Of a stretch of DNA of 64,000 nt, positions 1 through 11,671 are shown piece by piece. The stretch is from Balamuthia mandrillaris (taxonomy: Eukaryota > Discosea > Longamoebia > Balamuthiidae). The first letter of the stretch is position 1, and every line of letters starts with the position of its first letter. Made by a program: the position numbers and the translations under genes. The stretch lies in assembly GCA_031835245.1 (NCBI GenBank), contig JAVKOQ010000026.1, forward strand, positions 272,501 to 336,500, read 5' to 3'. A model generated the notes under the pieces. The model was not told the origin of the DNA, did no database searches, and saw nothing but the letters and a program-made list of their open reading frames with translations.

Positions 1-610
1 CAACTTCACTTTGTGCTGTCAGCACAAATAAAAGAAAATACAGAGACGTAGAGAGGCACACACCGACATACAGAAGCAAGGAGAAAAGGAATAACAAAGG
101 AGCTGAACAAGAAAAGGGGTAGCAAGCGTAACTCCGTATGGAAAAACGGTCTGCCTCTGATCTTTTGTTCCAAAGAGTCCCTACCACGCACCCGGATCAT
201 GACCACCCTCGGAAGGAATCGCTTCACTGCCTCCACGGGGCCTTCCTCCACCCCCCTCGCCGTGCCCTTCATCGCTTCGATCAAAGCAACGCTTTCTCTA
301 GTCTTCTGCTGGAGACTTCTTCCTGACTCTCCATTATGACGTCAGCCTTGGCGCCAGTTCGAATCCATGCCTTCGCCATTTTGTTTTATGTATTTGGAAT
401 GTTTGGTATGACGAATTTTTGTCATTGCTATCATTCCACATGCGAATGTGTGGCATGCAAAGAATGTGCATAATTTACATACCTGAGAAGAAAGAAAGAA
501 AGCAGAAGCAAGCGGAGAAGAAGCGAGAAGCGCCGAAAAAGAGAGAGAAGAGGAAGCTCCTCCGTTGAAGTGACAAAAGTTATTTCTTCTTCTTTTGCGC
601 AAAAAAAAAA
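1..610. other. Left-edge intergenic region upstream of UTP21
   Basis: No recognisable gene. A minus-strand frame is open from about 345 to 6 and includes the stretch RGVEEGPVEAVKRFLPRVV near 250-190, which could be the first exon of a gene running off the left edge, but I recognise no family and see no convincing start or splice site. A perfect CRE-like palindrome TGACGTCA sits at 337-344, about 270 bp before the UTP21 start. The DNA just before 611 is purine- and A-rich, like the 5' leaders of other genes here. Confidence 0.4.
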
Positions 611-3600
611 ATGTTGTCGCAAGGCAGTCAGGTCTTCAAAGGGTACCGCGCGCTGGGTTTGGTGAGCGACCGGATCCCCTTCACCCTGCAACACTTTGGA
701 ACGGAAACGTTTGTCACTGTTAGCATCGGCAAATCCTTCCAGACCTACAACGTAAGCAGCTACTGTTTTGTTATTCTTATTTATTTATTTTTTTTTTTGG
801 TGGGGTGCTGAAAAACAACTTTTCTCCGCTTTAACACACACAAGTGCAAGAAGTTGAACTTGTTGTTCGTCGGTGCCGCCCATGAAAGCAGGATTCGTGC
901 CATGGTCATGTACAAGCTGTTCACCATAACCGCTGCTGGAAATTTCATATATGTCTGGAAGCGTGGTGCTTTGGTTCGTTCTCCTGGTCCTTGCTCTCTT
1001 TTTTTTTTTTTTTTGCTGTTGCTTCTTCCTCTTCCTCTCTTCCTCTCCCCATTCTTGCTCCCTCTCCTCTCCACCATTCTTGCTTCTTCCTTCATTCTCC
1101 AATTTATCATTCACCCTCGTCTTTCGTTTAACAGCAAAGCAAATGGAGTGCTCACACAGAGAATGTGCAACTGTTGTCCGTATTTGGAGATCATCTCATC
1201 TCAGTAGGTGGGGATGGCCGCTTAAAGCTCTGGGACCTGTCCTCTCTCTCCAAGTCGGGCACTGCCAAACAACCCCTCCGCCCTTTCACTTTCCTTCCTT
1301 CTTCTCAGGACCAAGACAACAACAAGCCAAAGAACAATGCAAAACTGCAAGCGCAACAAGAATCAACAGAAGAGATTAACCTCGGAGACAGCTTTCACAC
1401 CACCGCTCTCCTCCATCCGGACACTTACCTCAACAAAGTGCTGCTGGGCAGCGAGGAAGGCTCTCTTCAACTGTGGAACATCAAGACCAGGACCTTGATC
1501 TACAGCTTTGCCGGGTGGGGTTCCCCGGTGACCTGTTTGGAGCAGTCTCCTGCCGTGGATGTGGTGGCCATTGGCCTTGCTGATGGCCGCATCCTCCTCC
1601 ACAACCTTCGCTTCGATCGCACTCTGGTCACCTTCTCCCAGGAAGGAGGCAAGGTTACCTCCCTTTCCTTCCGCAAAGATGGCCACCCGATCCTTGCCTC
1701 CGCCATGACCTCTGGTCGCGTGGCCCTTTGGGACTTGGAAAAGAAGAAGTTGATCACCATTGTGAAGAAAGTGCATTCTGGACCCATCCTGCGCATTGCC
1801 TTTTTCCCTGATGAACCGATTTTGCTTACGTCTGGGATTGACAACTCTATCAAGGTTATTCTTCCTTTCTTCTTTCTTTCTTTTCCAAATTCTTATTCTA
1901 TCCGTCATCATTACAGATGTGGTTGTTCGATCAGCCGTACGCAGAGCCAAGGCTGTTGCGAGAGAGAAGCGGCCACAAGTCTCCTCCAACAAAAGTAAGA
2001 TTCTACGGCGATAGTGGCTATTATTTGCTCTCCTGTGGCGTGGACCGCTCCCTCCGTTTCTTCTGTACGGTGCAAGATGCACGCAGCCAAGAGTTCTCGC
2101 AGGGCCACATTCAAAAAAAAGCAAAGAGAATGCGTGTGTCTGAAGAGAGCTTGAAACTTCGTCCTATTGTTGACTTTGCTGCATGTGCGTTTTTTAATTA
2201 TTATTGCAGAACGAAAGCGAAACTAACCTTTTTTTTTTGTTTGGTTTGAACAACATTACAGCATCCGTAAAAGAAAGAGAATGGGACAACGTCATAAGTT
2301 GTCACGAAGGCAGTTCACATACTCAAACGTGGAACTTGGAGCATCGTGCCATCGGAAAACATGCCCTACATATCAAATACGGTGAACATATGCCCATTAA
2401 GGTGAAGTGTTTACTCTTTCGCACCTGTTATCCATTTCCTCTCATTCTTTCTTTTTAAACAGAGTGTGGCAATAAGCACATGTGGAAACTTTGGCATAGC
2501 GGGCACTGTTGGCGGCCCTATTCACAAGTTCAACTTGCAGTCAGGGCGTCATCGCGGTTCATTTATCGGTACACGCCTTTTTTGATGGATAGCGCAATTA
2601 TAAGTGGCTTTACTTATCATCTGTATTCTTTCGTGTGTGTTTTTTTCTCGTTTATAGGGCATTCAGCAGCCATTCAGGGTCTTGCTGTAGACTTTTTGAA
2701 TAAGTTGCTCATAAGCGCTAGTTTGGATGGAACACTTAAGGTATGTTGCTTTTCGTCATCTTCTCTATCTCTTTCTTCGTCTGTCTCTGCCTTCAAATCA
2801 AGGATGTCTTACATGTTGCTCTTAGTTCTGGGACTTTATGGCAGAAACTTTGCTGGATACGTTGACAGTAGGTTCTCCTATTACACGCATAATGCTGCAC
2901 AAGGAAAGCTCTTTGCTGGCAACAGCTTCTGATGACCTTGTCATCAGGATTTTCGACGTGGACACACGTCGTCTGGTCAGACGCTTTGAGGGACACTCCA
3001 ATCAAATCACTGACATAGTACGTTGGTTTCTTTCGTATTTTCTTTGTCGCTGTTTCCTTAACCAACATATTCTTCAAAAAGGCGTTTAGTCCAGATGCGC
3101 GATGGCTTGTAACGAGCTCGTTGGATTGTACGGTGTGCGTGTGGGATTTGCCCAGCGGTATGAAGGTAGATTGGTTCCGTGTGGAAAAGGCGGTCACCTC
3201 TCTCTCATTCTCTCCCACTGGCGACTTTCTTGCCACTACTCACGTTAACAGCCGAGCCATATTTATGTGGTATGTTTCCTTTTCTTCTGTCTGTAACGTT
3301 GTTTCTGTCTCTTTCTTCCCAAACATATACTTCCTTCTTTTCAACGTCTTTGTGGTGCTAACATTTTTTAAAATAAAAAGGGCAAACCAAATGCACTTCA
3401 GTCGCGTGTTTTTGCAGCCAGTACCAGAAACACCGCCTTTGCTCAAACTTCCAAAGGTGCTAGTGCCTCCCTCCGAAGAACTGGATGCCAAGTCGGATGG
3501 CATGCTGTTGGTCGATGTCAAAACGGAAGAAGATGAAGAAGAGGAAGGAGAGGGAAAAGAAAAGGAAAAAGACGAAAACAGCATTAGCCCCACTACAAAC

Positions 3601-4567
3601 GGCTCTTCCTCCAAGTCGTCCACGACACCTTCTATTCCTTTGCCTGCTGGACTTGCACCGCCTCCTGAAACACCTCTTTCCAACGACATTGTAACGCTGT
3701 CCACTTTGCCGCGGCACCGGTGGGAAACCATCACTAACTTGGACATTATCAAAGTACGTTTCTTTTGTTTTTTTATTTGTGGATGCTTATTTGGGAACTG
3801 ATAACGGCATCTTTTTATCCAAAAAACAGAAACGAAACAAGCCCATCGAGCCACCCAAAAAACCAGAGGCAGCTCCTTTCTTCCTCACAACGCTGCCTGG
3901 CTTGGAGCCCAAGTTTGTTGCGGCCAGAAAGGAGGATGAGGAGGGAGAGGAAGACGAAGACGCCTCCTCCAGGATCGTTTCATTTAGCTCCATTCGTCCC
4001 CGGCCCAAGCTTGTTGTGCTCTTAGAGAAAAAACAATGTACTAATCTTTCTCTCTTTCGTTGCTATGATGGAATCTTTGCTCTCGCTCTTCTTCTAACTT
4101 AAAATAAAGATGTGGAAGCAATGGAACATTTGAAGGGCATGTCCCCATCTGCAGTGGACGTGGAGCTCCGATCGTTAGGCTTTGAAGAGGATGTATCCGA
4201 CCTTCACCTTATGCTCGACTTTTTCTGTCATCAGTTGGACAGCAACACCGACTTTGGCATCAGCCAAGCCTATCTCAACCTATTTCTCAAGGTTTTGCTC
4301 TTCTCCTTCTTTTCCTCATTTCTCTTTTCTCGTTTTTACTCTCTCTGTTGTTTAGTTCTTTCTTTTCCTCCATCTGCAAAGTAACTCACTGAACCCACTT
4401 TTTTTTGTTCTGAACAGATCTACGCCGATGTGTTGATCCAAAACAAGGAGCTGGCGGGCAAGGTGCAAGCGCTGAAGAACAAAGAGAAGGAGGGTTGGAC
4501 GAGGCTGCAGCACCTCTTCCACAACAACATTTGTCTCATCAAATTCTTCCAAGATCTCCACGCCTGA
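611..4567 (+). CDS. UTP21: UTP21/WDR36, WD40 protein of the small-subunit processome
   Basis: Nucleolar U3 snoRNP (UTP-B) component needed for 18S pre-rRNA processing. I read thirteen exons: 611-751, 845-973, 1135-1854, 1917-2184, 2262-2401, 2463-2568, 2658-2740, 2826-3017, 3082-3269, 3381-3753, 3830-4037, 4110-4291 and 4418-4567. Together they give about 959 aa, close to human WDR36. Exons 1-9 carry two sets of WD40 repeats, with motifs such as GDGRLKLWDLSS, SLDGTLKFWDF and LDCTVCVWDLPSG. Exons 10-13 carry the family-specific Utp21 C-terminal domain, with RHRWETITNLDIIK, EPPKKPEAAPFF, an acidic insert rich in EDEEEE, and DVELRSLGF. All junctions keep frame and match the family order. The start at 611 follows an A-rich leader. 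Exon 2-3 and 4-5 junctions were chosen by homology and are slightly less certain. Confidence 0.93.
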
Positions 4568-4879
4568 GGAGTTAATACATTTCTCCTTTTATGTCGACAA
4601 CACTTTATTGCTTGAGGAGTTGATTCATGAAAATTAAGGTGGACAAAATTTTTCGTGACCCCTCGTGCTTTCTTCTTTTCTTCTTTCTTTTTCTTTATTT
4701 TTATTTTGGTTTGCGAAGAAGGAAGAAAGAAAAAAAGGAACGCGTTTTCTCTTGTGGTGTCTTTTTTTTTTTGATTATTAATCGTTTGCCTTCACTGCAA
4801 AATCACTTCCTTCCGTAAAAACCGCTTTTAAAAGCAAAAAAAGTTGAACACACACAAACACAAAAAAAAACAATCAACC

Positions 4880-6442
4880 ATGAGCAAGAAGAAAGTGAAG
4901 GGTACCACGCTGAACTTGGGCGAGTTCTTGGCCTCTGACGTTGGTGGACCTGCTGTCACTAGCGACGCGCTTCCCTCTGGCCCTCGTCGCGACGAAGAGG
5001 AAGAGTTTGGAGAGGAGTACCACCGTGGAGGAGGCGATCGTTATGGCGATAGAGGAGGAGATCGCTATGAAAGGGGAGGAGGAGATCGCTACGAGCGAGG
5101 AGGTGGTGATCGTTATGAAAGGGGAGGAGGAGATCGCTACGAAAGAGGAGGTGGTGACAGATATGGTGGCGGTGATCGCTATGAACGAGGAGGGGACAGA
5201 TACGGAGACAGGGACCGCTATGGCAGCAGAGGAGGTGATCGCTATGAAAGAGGAGGCGGTGATCGCTATGAAAGAGGAGGTGGTGACAGGTATGGTGGCG
5301 GTGATCGCTACGAAAGAGGAGGTGGTGACAGGTATGGTGGCGGTGATCGCTATGAACGAGGAGGTGGTGACAGGTACGGTGGCGGAGGACGTGGTTATCG
5401 AGGTGGCGACCGCTATGGCGACAGAGACAGAGAAGAGCGCAGAGAGGACGCGGCCCCTCCCTCGGAGGACTTTCCTGCGTTGGGAGAGGAGAGCGATCGT
5501 GCTCCTTCCGCCGGAAGAAGAGAACCCTCTCCACGAAGAGAAGAGGAGGCGCCAAGGCCACAAAAGAAGAAGGCCTCCTTTGATCCCTTTGGTGGAGCCA
5601 AGCCACGCGAGCAGGTCATCCAAGAGAAGGGTATCCCCGACGTGGAGGAGGTGCTAGAGAAGAAAGGCGCCGCTGCTGCGGCTGTTCTCTCTGGTGGCAC
5701 CACTCCCAGCGGCACCACTCCCAGCGGCACGGACAGCGCCAGCAGCGGAGGAGGAGCAGCCCCCACAGCGGAGGAGCTGAGTGAGGGCGTGGATGCCCTC
5801 CATCTCTCCGAGAGAGAGGCGTCGGAGAGAGGCGACCGCGGCCGTGGTGCTGCCGGTAGACCACCGCGCGGCGAAGAAGAGGAAGGTGGAGATCGCTCGG
5901 AGCGAGCCGCTCGTTTCAGCACAGAGAGGACGGAAAGCAACTGGAGATCCCTGCCGAGAGGCGTTCCTCCAAAGAGATTCGAACGCGGCGGAGAGCGGGG
6001 AGGAGACAGATACGAACCTCGCCGAGGAGGTTATGGCGACAGAGGAGATAGAGGAGATAGATACGGCGATAGAGATCAAGATAGAGATAGCGGCTATGGC
6101 GGAAGGAGGGGAGGATATGGCGGCGATAGATATGGTGATAGGGACCGTTATGGCGACAGAGGAGATAGGTATGGTGGCGGCGAAGGACGCCGCGGAGGAG
6201 GTTATGGTGATAGGGGAGGAGATAGGTATGGTGGCGGCGAAGGACGCCGCGGAGGAGGCTACGGTGGTGACAGGGATCGTGGCTATGGCGGCGATAGATA
6301 TGGCGATAGAGATCGTGGCTATGGAAGAAGAGGAGGCGATCGCTATGAGGAGGAAGGATCCCGCCGAGAAAGGGCGGACAGCGGTAGCGAGCAACAGCCT
6401 CCTCGTCATGACGATGATGGTGAGGACAGAAGAGAGGACTAA
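4880..6442 (+). CDS. eIF4B-like RNA-binding protein with DRYGG/RGG repeats
   Basis: Single-exon gene of about 520 aa. The N-terminus ([20 protein letters not shown]) matches the opening of eIF4B, which stimulates the eIF4A helicase during mRNA scanning. Two long blocks are built of Arg/Gly/Asp/Tyr-rich repeats of the type [11 protein letters not shown] and RGGDRYG (about residues 55-190 and 375-500). Between them lie motifs typical of eIF4B/Tif3: [10 protein letters not shown], a Pro/Arg-rich stretch, and [12 protein letters not shown] see no RRM domain, which animal eIF4B has. The ATG at 4880 fits the eIF4B N-terminus; an in-frame upstream ATG at 4844 would add 12 residues. Long open frames on the other strands here are shadows of the GA-rich repeats. 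It could instead be a general DRYG-rich stress-granule protein, but the N-terminus argues for eIF4B. Confidence 0.78.
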   Translation: MSKKKVKGTTLNLGEFLASDVGGPAVTSDALPSGPRRDEEEEFGEEYHRGGGDRYGDRGGDRYERGGGDRYERGGGDRYERGGGDRYERGGGDRYGGGDRYERGGDRYGDRDRYGSRGGDRYERGGGDRYERGGGDRYGGGDRYERGGGDRYGGGDRYERGGGDRYGGGGRGYRGGDRYGDRDREERREDAAPPSEDFPALGEESDRAPSAGRREPSPRREEEAPRPQKKKASFDPFGGAKPREQVIQEKGIPDVEEVLEKKGAAAAAVLSGGTTPSGTTPSGTDSASSGGGAAPTAEELSEGVDALHLSEREASERGDRGRGAAGRPPRGEEEEGGDRSERAARFSTERTESNWRSLPRGVPPKRFERGGERGGDRYEPRRGGYGDRGDRGDRYGDRDQDRDSGYGGRRGGYGGDRYGDRDRYGDRGDRYGGGEGRRGGGYGDRGGDRYGGGEGRRGGGYGGDRDRGYGGDRYGDRDRGYGRRGGDRYEEEGSRRERADSGSEQQPPRHDDDGEDRRED

Positions 6443-6722
6443 ACGCGCTTTCGTCTTGTGTTGAGACATTTTCTGTTTCTTCTTCGAAAAAATAAGCAGC
6501 TAAAGATTGAAGAGAAGAAAATAGAGAGCGCTCGCAGAAGAGAGAGAGGAGCAAGTGTCATGCAATGGAGGATGTCTCTATACATTTAAAAAAAAAAAAG
6601 CAATCCACAGAAAGTGAAATTCTCTTTCACTTTCTGCAGCCAGGAGGGCCTGTTGTCGTCCATCTTCTCTTAAAAAGAAACGAAAGCAGAAGAAAAAAAC
6701 TTCAACAAACACGCTATTGCGT

Positions 6723-8279
6723 TCATTCTTGCTTGTTGAAATAATCGTCGGCAACGGCGTAGAGCTCCGGGTTAGCCAAGCTTTGGGCATAGGGCTTGGC
6801 GCCCGTCCACAAGGCTGTAAGCACCGCTCTCTTGCCATCCGCTTCCATCTTTCCGGGAACGCTTACATCTGGCTTACGCTTGCCGGTGACAATGTACGCC
6901 AGCGGATCCAAAATCATCTACAAAAGAGGAACGGTTAACAAGAAAAAAAGAGATAAATGATGGAATACTATGTACCTCTGGGTCTGCGCTGTACTTTTGG
7001 ATGATGGAGCCAACCAACGCTTCGAGCTTGTCGGCTTTCCAATCTTCCTCAGGCAACTTGAAGAGACTGAACAACATGTCGTGGATCATGTCCTCTGTTT
7101 AATCGTTAATGTTATTCTCCCGCAATCGAAACGCACTCGCAAAGAGGAGAGAAAGGAATGTACGTGTCTTGTAGACCGCCTTTCTGATGCTGTCAATGCA
7201 CAGAGGTTGCTCTTGGTTGACAAGATTGTTGACCCAACCAGGGATCCAGCCCATAGGGTTCAGCTGAACGAGGTATGTCAATTGGCTTCTGGGTTCCCCC
7301 TTTGGGCCGTTGGGCAGGGGCTTGATGACAAAGCCGCTGCAACGAAGCTCTCCCCTCACAAAGCCTTCCTGCTCTGGAATATCTGGGGTCTCGATAGAGT
7401 TTACCACAGAGACGAACACTCCATCGTCCTGTGAATAGCGGAAGGCAACATGATTTGGTAAGGAGAACATTAAATCAAAAACAAACAGATTAAGTGGAAG
7501 GAAAAGCGTACGTCCAGTGTTTCACCAGCAATGACCACAAAGTCTCTGTTAGTGACAGGCCAAGGAGCCTTGAACTTGTAGTACGTCACTCTGATGCTAG
7601 GTGTTACTTCGAGACTGAAGTTTGCCCCCAAAAACTTATTAAATAAAGAATAATAAAAATAACCCAACGAACATTGTTAACATGGCAAGAAAGAAAGAGA
7701 GAGAGAGAGAGAGGGAGCAAACCATGGGGTCCCAGTGACGACGGAGGTCCATTTGTACCAAGTGCAGTCTGAGAACCTCGGGAGTGGCGTTCACAATGCC
7801 AGTGCCACGGAAGCATCGAACAGGGTCGTCCGGAATGTCCTTGCACCACACCTTGACACCGTTGGTCTCTTTGCAGTACACCCAACCCTCCTCCGACTCA
7901 TACTCCTTTTGAAAATCGAAAGGGTTAGCGAGAGAGAGAGAGGGCACATAGAAGAAAAGAATTAAAAGAAAGGAGAGCAACAAACCTTACGCATGACACC
8001 GTAGCCCTCGTTCACGAGGTCAACGTACTTTGTGTAGAGTTCATCCTCCTTGGAGAGCTTGGGGATGGCGTTGTAAGGGTCGTCTGGGGAGCCCATTTCT
8101 CTGTGGTCCCACCAAGAGACATCAAAAGGATCATAGGCGGGCAGTTTGGAAGCGTCAGCAGCGGAGGACTCCATTATGTCTCGTCGGGAGTAGATCTTTG
8201 GTTTGGTTGGCTTGTCGTCCCTGTGAGAATGGTGGTGAGTACCCAACGCATGTTTCAACTTTGTTTTTGCTTTCTTCAT
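6723..8279 (-). CDS. START-domain lipid-binding protein
   Basis: Multi-exon gene read right to left, first exon 8279-7986, second 7905-7723, then exons near 7633-7513, 7435-7168, 7090-6975 and 6917-6723. The N-terminal ~80 residues are basic and low-complexity (KKAKTKLKHALG, THHHSHRDD). The rest is a START/StAR-related lipid-transfer fold: EEGWVYCKETNGVKVWCKDI, the LRRHWDPM segment, YYKFKAPWPVTNRDFVV, LTYLVQLNPMGWIPGWVNN and a C-terminal helix. These are hallmark START motifs (HWD, PWP.T.RDFV, P.G.IP.W..N). It has no transmembrane segment or signal peptide, so a cytosolic phospholipid/sterol carrier (PCTP/STARD-type) is the likeliest role; the ligand cannot be told. The stop at 6723 lies about 280 bp from the converging eIF4B-like gene. 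Confidence 0.85.
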
Positions 8280-8625
8280 GGATTAACGTAGTTTGGTTTG
8301 GGGTGAAAAGCACAAAGAAAGAACAGAAGAAAAAATGGAAGAAAAAGTGGAAAAAAAATCCCAAAAGGTTGCAGCAAAAAAAAAAGTACCCAAGCTAAAG
8401 AGATGTATTTGGTGTGCACACACACAAAGAAAGCAGAGGAAAAAACAAGAACAAACGACTGAAAAGCTAAAGTAAAAATCTCGAAAAAATTGTGGTAGAA
8501 GTGGCAAAAGTAGTAGTAGCAGGGAGTGACAGCCAACAACAACAATAACAAAAACAAAAACAAAAACACCCATCACAAAAATTACTCTTTCATGCACCAC
8601 CAACAAACAAATGAGGAGAGGACGA

Positions 8626-8675
<50 letters not shown>

Positions 8676-9066
8676 AAACGCACCAAGAACGTAGCAGGAA
8701 AGTAAGGGAACAGAGCAAACAGGGTAGCAAAGAGATCACCTGTCTTCTGTCCTTTTGGCCGTTTTCGTTGTTCCTGTCAAAAAGGAAGAGAGGGAGAGAA
8801 AAGAAAGAAGAGACAGGCGGCCAGGGAAAATAAAAAAAAAAAAATAAAGTCCGATTTTATGCCGACTTTTTTGGTCGACCCGTGAGAAGGATTTGTGCTG
8901 TCTTATCATGAGGGTTCGTGACTTATCACCTTGCTGAGGACAAAATGGGAACGACTTGTGTTGTGTTTTTGGGATATGCAACGAGGGGTCAAAACAAAAA
9001 AGGGTAGCGAGAAGAGAAGAGCAACAGCACCACCACTGGGGCCGACGGGGCTTGCTTGAGCGAGTG
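8280..9066. promoter_or_regulatory. Divergent intergenic region between START gene and FAM32A
   Basis: About 790 bp between two divergently transcribed start codons, so it must hold both promoters. It contains A-rich tracts at 8320-8460, a (GA)n microsatellite at about 8630-8671 and a run of A near 8830-8845. I see no gene, tRNA or structured RNA. Minus-strand frames here encode only low-complexity F/L-rich shadows. Confidence 0.5.
8630..8671. repeat. (GA)n microsatellite
   Basis: About 20 uninterrupted GA dinucleotides in the shared promoter between the START-domain gene and FAM32A. It is one of the few long arrays in the window lying outside an intron. Confidence 0.95.
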
Positions 9067-9673
9067 ATGTCGGACGACGCGTACCTCTATGTGCGGCCCA
9101 CGCGGCTGAAGTTGAAGGGAGACAACGAGAGCACGAGGTATCGTAGCATGCGTACGCTTCTTGGCTGAAATGATACCCACTTCTTCACTGTTTTTTTTTT
9201 TTTTTTTCGAAATACAGCAAGAGCAAAAAGAGAAAACGAAGGGAAAGAAAGGAGGAAGCCAAGCCACAAGTCAGTCGTGAGCAGGAAGAACAGGAAGAGT
9301 CGCAGGAGGGGCATGACATAATCGTGCCAAAGTTTGAAGAGGCCAAAACCGAGGCCGAAAGAAAGTTTGAAGAAGCACAGAAGAAAAGGGTACGTTACTC
9401 CTTTCCTTTCTGCGTTTGGTGTTTCATTCACACTTTGTCTGTTTCAGGAGAAACAAGTGGTGAAGAAACTGGCCACCAAGTCACACCGACAGAGAGTAGA
9501 AGAGTTTAACAAGCACCTTGAAGCCCTTCCCAACCACTTTGACATTCCAAAGGTAACCTTTGCCCGCACCCTCGCTTTTCCATTTTCTCCTGCCTCCCCC
9601 CCTTTCCTCACTAACCTCTGAACGCCCCCCTGCTTCCTCTGTCATATCTCATGGTCAGGTTGGTCCCGGATAA
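9067..9673 (+). CDS. FAM32A: FAM32A-family nuclear protein
   Basis: Small basic protein of 120 aa from four exons: 9067-9137, 9218-9389, 9448-9552 and a 15-nt last exon 9659-9673. It begins MSDDAYLYVRPTRLKLKGD, matching the family N-terminus around the LKLKG motif. A Lys/Arg/Glu-rich middle (KSKKRKRRERKEE) follows, then the conserved C-terminal helix KSHRQRVEEFNKHLEALP and FDIPKVGPG. The final GPG comes from the tiny last exon and is the family's normal C-terminus, which supports that splice. In animals FAM32A is a C*-complex spliceosome factor whose C-terminus reaches the catalytic centre, and the conserved tail suggests the same role here. Donors include GTACGT. Without the last splice the protein would run into a low-complexity tail, so the short exon is preferred. 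Confidence 0.9.
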
Positions 9674-9766
9674 CACAAAAAAAACACACAGCATCCCTTT
9701 CACCTATGTACGCCTGTTTTTTTTCTTTGCTGCCAAAGCGAAGTTGCCCTGCTTTAGTCATTTTCA

Positions 9767-9782
9767 TGTCGTCATGAATTTA
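9767..9782 (+). promoter_or_regulatory. Recurrent TGTCGTCATGA promoter motif
   Basis: TGTCGTCATGAATTTA lies about 140-155 bp before the start codon of the next gene. The same 16 bases occur at 23917-23932, and an 11-base core at 23848-23858, both between divergent PRPF6 and syntaxin. A shared upstream element is inferred; no factor is known from sequence alone. Confidence 0.3.
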
Positions 9783-9921
9783 CTTTGACGAACGCATTTT
9801 CAATATGAGGATGATGATGCGTATAAAACAAAAGAAGTAGCGCAAAAAATTAGCAGTAGTGGTTTTGCCGCACCGCAAAAAGAAAAAGGGGAAAAAAAAA
9901 GAGGGAGAGAAGAAAGCATCA

Positions 9922-10416
9922 ATGCAGGCTCTCAGGTCTCAGGGTAACAGAGTTGCGCTCACAGGAGTACGCGCACGCACCTTGTGGGGCGCTCGCCACT
10001 CCTTCTACTCGACCGCCGCCCCCACCACCACCTCGGCCCAGGTCGATCCCGTCGATCTCCTTCAGCACTACTCCAAGGCCAAGCCCGTCTCCGACGCGGA
10101 CCTCAAGGAGGTGCCCAAAGAACTCCTCGACGACGCCAGGCAACGCTATGCCGCTGAGAGGGAGGAGTTCCGTAAAGTCAGCGCTCCCATTCTGGCTGAG
10201 GCTCAAAAGTTGCTCTCCCCCGAGGAAGCTAGAGCTTTTGAGAAAGCGCAAAAGCTGATCGAGGACTCTCCCCTCACCAAAACCAAACACGAATTTTTAG
10301 CTCGCACTGTGCGTCTCTCCTCTCTCTCGCTCTCTCTTCGTGGCAGATTTTTTTGTTTATGATATGATGGAAGAAGTTTCGAGTGACGAAGTCAACTTAT
10401 TTTATTTGTTTCGTTC

Positions 10417-10463
<47 letters not shown>

Positions 10464-11450
10464 CTGTTCTTCCACTAACTGAAAGTAATCCAATATTAGG
10501 AAGCACTCAAAACCCCCAAGATCGAGGCCACTTGTGATGAACCTTTTGGTTCGTATGCTTCGGCTGTTTTGACAACGAAATTGTATTTTCTCCTCTTGAC
10601 ACTATTTTTTTTTCCCATTTTACAAACAAAAACAGACTCCAAAGACCATCCATTTGTAACGAACAAGGCATGGAGCCAAACCGTGAGTGGCCTAAATGCA
10701 GCCGTCAGACAAGCCGACGTGGAGGAGAGACAAAACCTTGGCCTCCTGGTGGAGTACCTACGCAAGCACCCCGACTTTGCCAAAGACCTTGAGGCCAACT
10801 CCGCTTTCCTGCCCAATCCTCTGGCAGGCAAGGCGTTGAGCTACCTCCTCAAACTCAAGACCAAACAGTTTGGCGCGGAGGGAGGCCGAAAAGCTTCCAT
10901 CACCAAGCAGCAGATCAAGGACTTGGAAGCGGAGGGAGCGTCGCCTGCCCTCCTGGAAAAGGTGCGGGCGGTAGCCGCCAAGGAGGACAGCCTCGATGAG
11001 GAGAAGTTGGCCAACAGGGACCCCACTGAGTTTGCCAAGGCAGAAGAGATGATGAGGGAGGCGCAGGACCTCGGCGTGCTGCTCTACCACCACTACAAGC
11101 AGATCTATGGCAGAAAGGACCGCACCGCGGAGGACTTCCTTCAATTGGGCAGGCAGCAGCTCAACAAGGTGGAGCTCCCTCCTCTGTCTCAGCGTGGCAT
11201 TTCTCGCGCGCTAGAGTACATCCCTCGTGACGAGGAGACCGATAAGCTTTTCCTCAGGCTCTTTGAGGCTGCTTTCGATGGCAGTAAGGTCGATGTCGGC
11301 CAGAACCTTCCTACCTACAACTTCCCCGACAACAACAAGGCCCACGCCCTTTTCACCGAGCTATCCCGTGCCTTCACTGAGATGCAGACTGCCAACAACC
11401 CCGAGGGTGCTTATGCTACCAAGCCCGCCACCCAAAAGGCAGCCCATTAA
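9922..11450 (+). CDS. Uncharacterised mitochondrial protein
   Basis: Three exons (9922-10308, 10500-10548, 10636-11450) give 416 aa with frame kept at both junctions. The N-terminus MQALRSQGNRVALTGVRART, followed by LWGARHSFYSTAAP, has the Arg/Ser-rich, acid-free character of a mitochondrial presequence, with a plausible cleavage before the STAAP region. The mature part is soluble, helical and charged (ELLDDARQRYAAEREEF, EARAFEKAQKLIED, TEFAKAEEMMREAQDLGVLL), with no transmembrane span or catalytic motif I recognise. Such lineage-specific matrix proteins are often extra subunits of the ATP synthase, respiratory complexes or mitoribosome, but I cannot assign one. Intron 1 contains a (CT)n array. 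The gene converges on SEC24, with about 220 bp between the stops. Confidence 0.75.
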
Positions 11451-11671
11451 ATCATCACCCTGTCCTGTTCTATTTTAAAAAGCCTGGTTTTTTTGTTTCT
11501 CTCTCGGAAGTGAATATTTTAAAAGAATAGTCTTGTTTCTTAAGGATGATCCTTATTCAAGCAGTCACCGCTCTTCGTTGCCTCTGCAAGGTGCCCCCAC
11601 TTAAGAATACTCCAACATAGCTTTCATCGCTTTCTGTGTTGTGTCGTCACTTTTGAATTAAAAAAAATTGT

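Noticed and set aside
6-284. Possible partial gene at the left edge on the minus strand
   Set aside because: Open but unrecognised; no ATG with good context and no clear splice sites, so it is mentioned only as an unassigned region.
4874-6469. Long Thr/Ile/Ser-rich and His/Leu-rich antisense frames opposite the eIF4B-like gene
   Set aside because: Shadows of the DRYGG codon repeats; low complexity, and a different composition in each frame.
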